64,000 bases of DNA, from assembly GCA_965153455.1 (NCBI GenBank), contig OZ234496.1, positions 8,579,863-8,643,862 on the forward strand, in the 5' to 3' direction. The DNA is from Sphagnum compactum. Taxonomy: Eukaryota > Bryophyta > Sphagnopsida > Sphagnales. Below are positions 59,843 through 64,000 of this stretch, in pieces (the first letter of the stretch is position 1; each line of letters opens with the position of its first letter). The position numbers and the translations under genes were made by a program. Below the pieces are notes generated by a model that had not been told where the DNA came from, ran no database searches, and was given only the letters and a program-made list of their open reading frames with translations.

Positions 59843-60380
59843 GGGGCAATGGATGTAGTTTTATTTTACAGGCCCCCCTACCCCTAAGCAACTTTGAGTT
59901 TTCCATTGCGTTCCACATTTTGAGCAATCTTCACCAGTTGTCCCTGTGTTCACTTGTGAGTTCAGTTTTTGGGAACGGCACTGGAGATTTCCTATTTGAA
60001 CCGCCTTCATGTATTGGGGTGTAGTTATGCAGCATTATTGAGGGTATCTATTGTTACTTCTATTAATCAGATGGAGTTGAACATTTACATTATTTGTCAT
60101 TACATTGAATGGTTAAAGACTTGCCTTATAGTCATGGAAGTGAAAGTTTAAATCTCACTTGTGATCAAAGTTAATCATGTTGATGTGGCAAAAAAATAGT
60201 AACATAAATTTATCACATATAAGGTTTGACAATGAGTCACAAGTTTGGTGACTTTTCAACAATTTAACCTCGAAAATAAAAGAAAAATTATTTTAATGTG
60301 TTATGTTTGAATTGTACGATTGCCACCAAATACATAGGGCATGACCCATGGATTTTGGTGAAAAAAATCAATTTTATTAT
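59843..60380. other. unassigned A+T-rich DNA
   Basis: No gene seen. A polyA/T-rich segment at 60360-60395 abuts the 3' end of the LINE relic and fits its tail. Confidence 0.4.
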
Positions 60381-63300
60381 TTATAAAATAAATTAAAAAT
60401 AAATGTTTTTGGGAGTCCAAGCCATCCCCCAACTATAAACACATTGCAATGACACATGGACATTCCAAAAACTTATTATTACTATAATTATAGTGAAAAT
60501 ATTAGCTATCACATCAATAGTACTTATGTAGGTAAGTTTAATTTCTTGGTTAGAAACTTTATTTCCAATAATGTGATATTGTGTATTTAGAGACAAAAAA
60601 TCCAACAAAAAACTGATGGCTGGAACCATCACATGAAAGACAAAAGGCAAGGCCACAAAAAGGCCAAAAAACGCGCAACCCATAAGAACCAAAGAAGGGA
60701 GAAAATTAGTCCCTCTCATGGTAGGATGTTATTTCACCCACATCCCCTCTAATGTCGCTAGCATGCAAATCATGATATCTAATAGTAATAGGAGGTCTAG
60801 AACAAACATCTTTCACTAACCCAATCTTCCTTTCTATAACAGAGCCTAAAACACGCTGAAGAATAATATTAACACGTTGTCTGAAAAATTGAATGCAAAA
60901 AGATAAGCATGAATGATCTCTGGATCGTCTAATATGGAAAAGACATGCACAATCCTTGATGAAATGATCCATCTCACACCTAGGTGATATAAAATGGTGC
61001 CTTTCATGAAGCCCTCTATACTTGCGGATTTTAACAATGGTACAAAATTTTGCAACTACACTTGCTAGTTGACTATTGACACTTGTAGCCACCATCTCCT
61101 TATTGGGTTAGTAACCACCACATCAACAACAAAGACCTAGTTCTCACAAATCATGTAAAAATTAGTTCATAATGAAACTTTTCACATAAAGGCATACCAC
61201 CACTCCATATAGTGTGCCCACTTTTTTGAATGAAAGTGTACATGATATTTCTGATGGCATCATGTGTGGCTGTTCACTAACCTTCGAACAAACAATGGTA
61301 AATGTGTGCCAAATGCATTTAACCCATGTTCACATTCACACCTGAAAAGACTAGATGCTGAAAGTTGAATCAAACCGAAACCAAAACTCAACACTAAAGT
61401 GAAAGTAAAATGTGTGATGTGGAACAAATGGATAGATGGCCTAACCCCGCCCCCGTGCCTAAACAAAAGCGAATGTAGGTTTTGGATGTTGAGGAAATGG
61501 AGTCATCCTCCAAGATAGACTTAAAAGATGTGTTGTGATGGATGTCCATCAAAGACGCTTGTAGATTTAAAGTGTTAGTAATTGTTAAATTCTCAAAAGA
61601 AAGGTGCATCTCTCTAGCTGTGAGAGGAAGGTTATCTCAAGTTGCACGAAGGCATGAATGAAAGACGTGTGGGCCCCCCCTCAACCTAAAAAACATACTC
61701 CTCCAAAATGGGTCTATCAAAAATACAAAATTTGAAGCATAATTACGAAGCCACCAAAGCCCAACTCCTTAAAAAAGTAAATGGGACACAATCCTCTATA
61801 AATAAAAGGCTTATACCACCAAAGGAGATCGATAGTTGAGCCTGACACCCTGTTGAAGAGCCTTGGGTAAACTCCCATGACCTTGGACCCATAATGTCCC
61901 CACATACCTACATAACTCTCCTATTAAAATTCGCCAAAAAAGACAAGAAAGAAGAGGAAAGAAATAATATTGGAGTGAGATAAGAAGGTCAACAAGCAAC
62001 ACATGAAGACAAAATGCCCAATGCAACCTGTGCGTCTCCTAAGAAAGGAATATCATTGATATGTGGCACATCCTGAGATAAAACCTCATCCAAAAAAATG
62101 CATGACAAAGTATTGAGAACCCACTAGGACACCCGAAATGTGTAAGCCATCTATGACCAAAATGTAGCCTTGAGGAATCTCTATGCTTGAAGAAATCCTT
62201 AATGGACTCTAAAGTTTGTATTTTAACACTTTGACCCTAACTCAATTAGGGCTAATTAGGTCGAAAGGTGGTCAAAAGCAAGGACAATCTCGCTCATAAG
62301 GCCCACAATGTGTGTATCGTCCACTAGGGATGGAAAAACACAATTGGGGGCTCACAGAATGGTCTTTAGGAATGTTTGATAATGGGCTAGGGCAAATAAA
62401 AGACCTCCTACAAGGTCACCCTACCTCATGCCTAAAGATGACTCAAAAATGATGACATTTTCGTCATGTTGCCCATGTTAGTAATAAAAAGAAGAATAAG
62501 CACCATAAAATAACTTAATAAAGGGGACAATCTTCGCTAAAGGTCCCTTAACATCTCACAATTTTTTAAAAATAATAGTTTGAAAAATGTTATTAAAAAT
62601 GTTTTAGATGTCAACTTATAACATGACCCAATCAAGGTGTAGGTTGAAGAGGGCTTTGATGTTAAAAGGGATGGTCTCATAGCCTCAAGGGGTCAATACT
62701 CCAAATTAATGGGGGGTTAAGTGCTCCTGAAATGGCCCACGGGAAGCTGAAGGACAATGGAGTGACTAATAAGTTGAAAAAACAGCTCACTTATGGAGAT
62801 GAAGACCTCCGGTGTCCTTTGCCATAACCAACAATTAGCTAGCCCCCAGCAATAAAGCCATCGACTTAGGAATATCACCATGGGCAACAACAACCTAGAA
62901 TAATTTTGAAAACCCTAAGGATGGGTCCTTTAGTATGAAACGTCCCAAGAGATGTTCATAAACCATCCCACATAGCCCACTCGAAAACAAATCAGGAGCA
63001 GTGGCTAAGGCCAATGCAAATAAAGTCTTATTTAAGCCAAAAATATGTTCAAGTTAATAATAAAAAATAAATGGAAGGACATGGTTTAATGGAAAGGGGT
63101 GTAGCTAATACAAAGCTACAATGGTGTCTTTTGAAGGAATAGCTAGCATCATGGGTTGAAGAGCTTTAGCAGCATGATTGTACTCTCCGACTCTACCCAA
63201 AATCAAATGTTGACAAAGACGAATGGTTGAAGATCGTTCAAAAAGTGATGGGAACAGGGACCACATATGGCATGAAAAGATTCTTTGAGAAAAGAAGATT

Positions 63301-64000
63301 AGTTGCCTACCATAAACCTCCTAAGGTGGGCATAAACCTCTTGCTAACATAAACAACCTCCTCAAGTATAATGTAAGCACCAACATGGCAACAGGAAGGA
63401 AAAGGAACCATGTTGATTCATCCATCGAATCTCCAGCAATTCGGTTAAAGGGTAAGCAAAATGCATGCATGACCTCATCTTAATGGCTTGAGGGATCTTT
63501 TGAAACAAATGAAAGCACGCCAAACCTCAAAAAACCCAAAATGAAATTAGACTAAGTTCGAAGGCAACCCAAGAAACAAGGGGGATAAAACCAAGATGTA
63601 ACACAAAAGGGGAAAACACCTGCACAAACAAAGCAACTTAGCTAGCCTAGGAGACAAGGCTGACATGACAGTGAACACTCTTAACATGCTTTGAGAGACC
63701 ACTTAAGTGTAAAGGCTAGAATAATGTGGACAAGGGCCATTTCGAAGTAGTGGAGGATCAAAAAGGGAGCTATACAAAACAAAAAGCTACACCCAAAAAA
63801 CACTAAGACACAAAAGCCCAAGCAAGCCCAAAAAAGAAAAATAAAATCTTGCTATTGCATAAACGTGTTAGCGATGACGGGCCTAATCGTTGTAGGGACA
63901 CAACAGTGATGGTGGGCTCGATGCACCACCCAAACCCCATTTTTTGTTCATTGTGTTGAGCTCAAACTACTCCATTTTCCCCTTTGTTTTTCTCTTCTCA
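60380..64000 (-). mobile_element. LINE-type non-LTR retrotransposon relic, runs off the right edge
   Basis: Minus-strand translation, with many stops and frameshifts, follows one reverse-transcriptase protein. An upstream S-K-H-V-K-S-V-H finger-like piece is near 63680. Then come GRVGEYNHAAKALQPMML (about 63140), HGDIPKSMALLLGAS (about 62850), the motif-A-like V-D-I-x-N-I-F-N-N (about 62610), M-R-x-G-D-L-V-G-G-L-L-F-A-L-A-H (about 62400) and F-P-S-L-V-D-D-T-H-I-V-G with the catalytic D-D at 62316-62321. The post-RT region is HGLNAFGTH (about 61310) and K-I-R-K-Y-R-G-L-H (61000), ending Y-H-E-R-D-stop at 60706. A 3' tail extends to about 60380. The 5' end is outside the window. Confidence 0.78.

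Noticed and set aside
1-64000. CRISPR arrays, bacterial operons, ribosomal RNA genes and functional tRNA genes
   Set aside because: None seen. The tandem arrays present have diverged units without unique spacers, and no rRNA or complete cloverleaf sequence was found.

Overview
This is a nuclear genomic window from a land plant: about two-thirds A+T, very gene-poor, with spliceosomal-type signals and many decayed transposable elements. Three things suggest a gymnosperm, perhaps a conifer: the style of the LINE and PIF/Harbinger relics, an uncharacterised repeat-borne gene relic, and plant genes close to HSPA12. This assignment rests on remembered resemblance and was not tested. One insert, a mitochondrial atpA fragment, looks more like the bryophyte or fern form of atpA, so a seedless plant is not excluded.

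Only three protein genes look intact. Two are near-identical intronless genes of the HSPA12 branch of the Hsp70/actin ATPase superfamily (7202-9058 and 17480-19336, 618 codons each, about 93% identical in protein by eye). They sit in a direct segmental duplication: copy A about 691-9376 and copy B about 12019-19650, with a 2.6 kb spacer. The copies have diverged by indels. Copy A has a Helitron in the 5' leader region (6081-6862), a 55-bp tandem duplication and a 2.2 kb block missing from B that carries a third HSPA12 scrap. Copy B has a mitochondrial DNA insert, a 1.3 kb extra block and a small triplication. The third gene (43155-44781, one intron) encodes a secreted G-type lectin/EGF/PAN protein with no kinase domain.

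The rest is repeats and relics. From 19.6 to 30.4 kb there are two copies of a repeat family (R1), one copy of a second family (R2, whose other copy is at 53.6-56.4 kb) and a three-unit tRNA-like array. From 31.8 to 33.6 kb there is a 97-bp minisatellite followed by a broken PIF/Harbinger transposase that keeps its DDE residues. A TIR element lies at 41.9-42.7 kb, a SINE-like segment near 45.7 kb, and an unassigned minus-strand coding relic at about 48.9-50.0 kb. A second TIR element with an internal tandem array is at 58.7-59.8 kb. A LINE-type reverse transcriptase relic on the minus strand runs from about 60.4 kb off the right edge.

Long stretches between these (25-28 kb, 33.6-41.8 kb, 50-53 kb) show no gene I can support. 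The clearest evolutionary story is the HSPA12 pair: because each copy serves as the empty site for the other's insertions, the Helitron and the mitochondrial insert can be ordered relative to the duplication.
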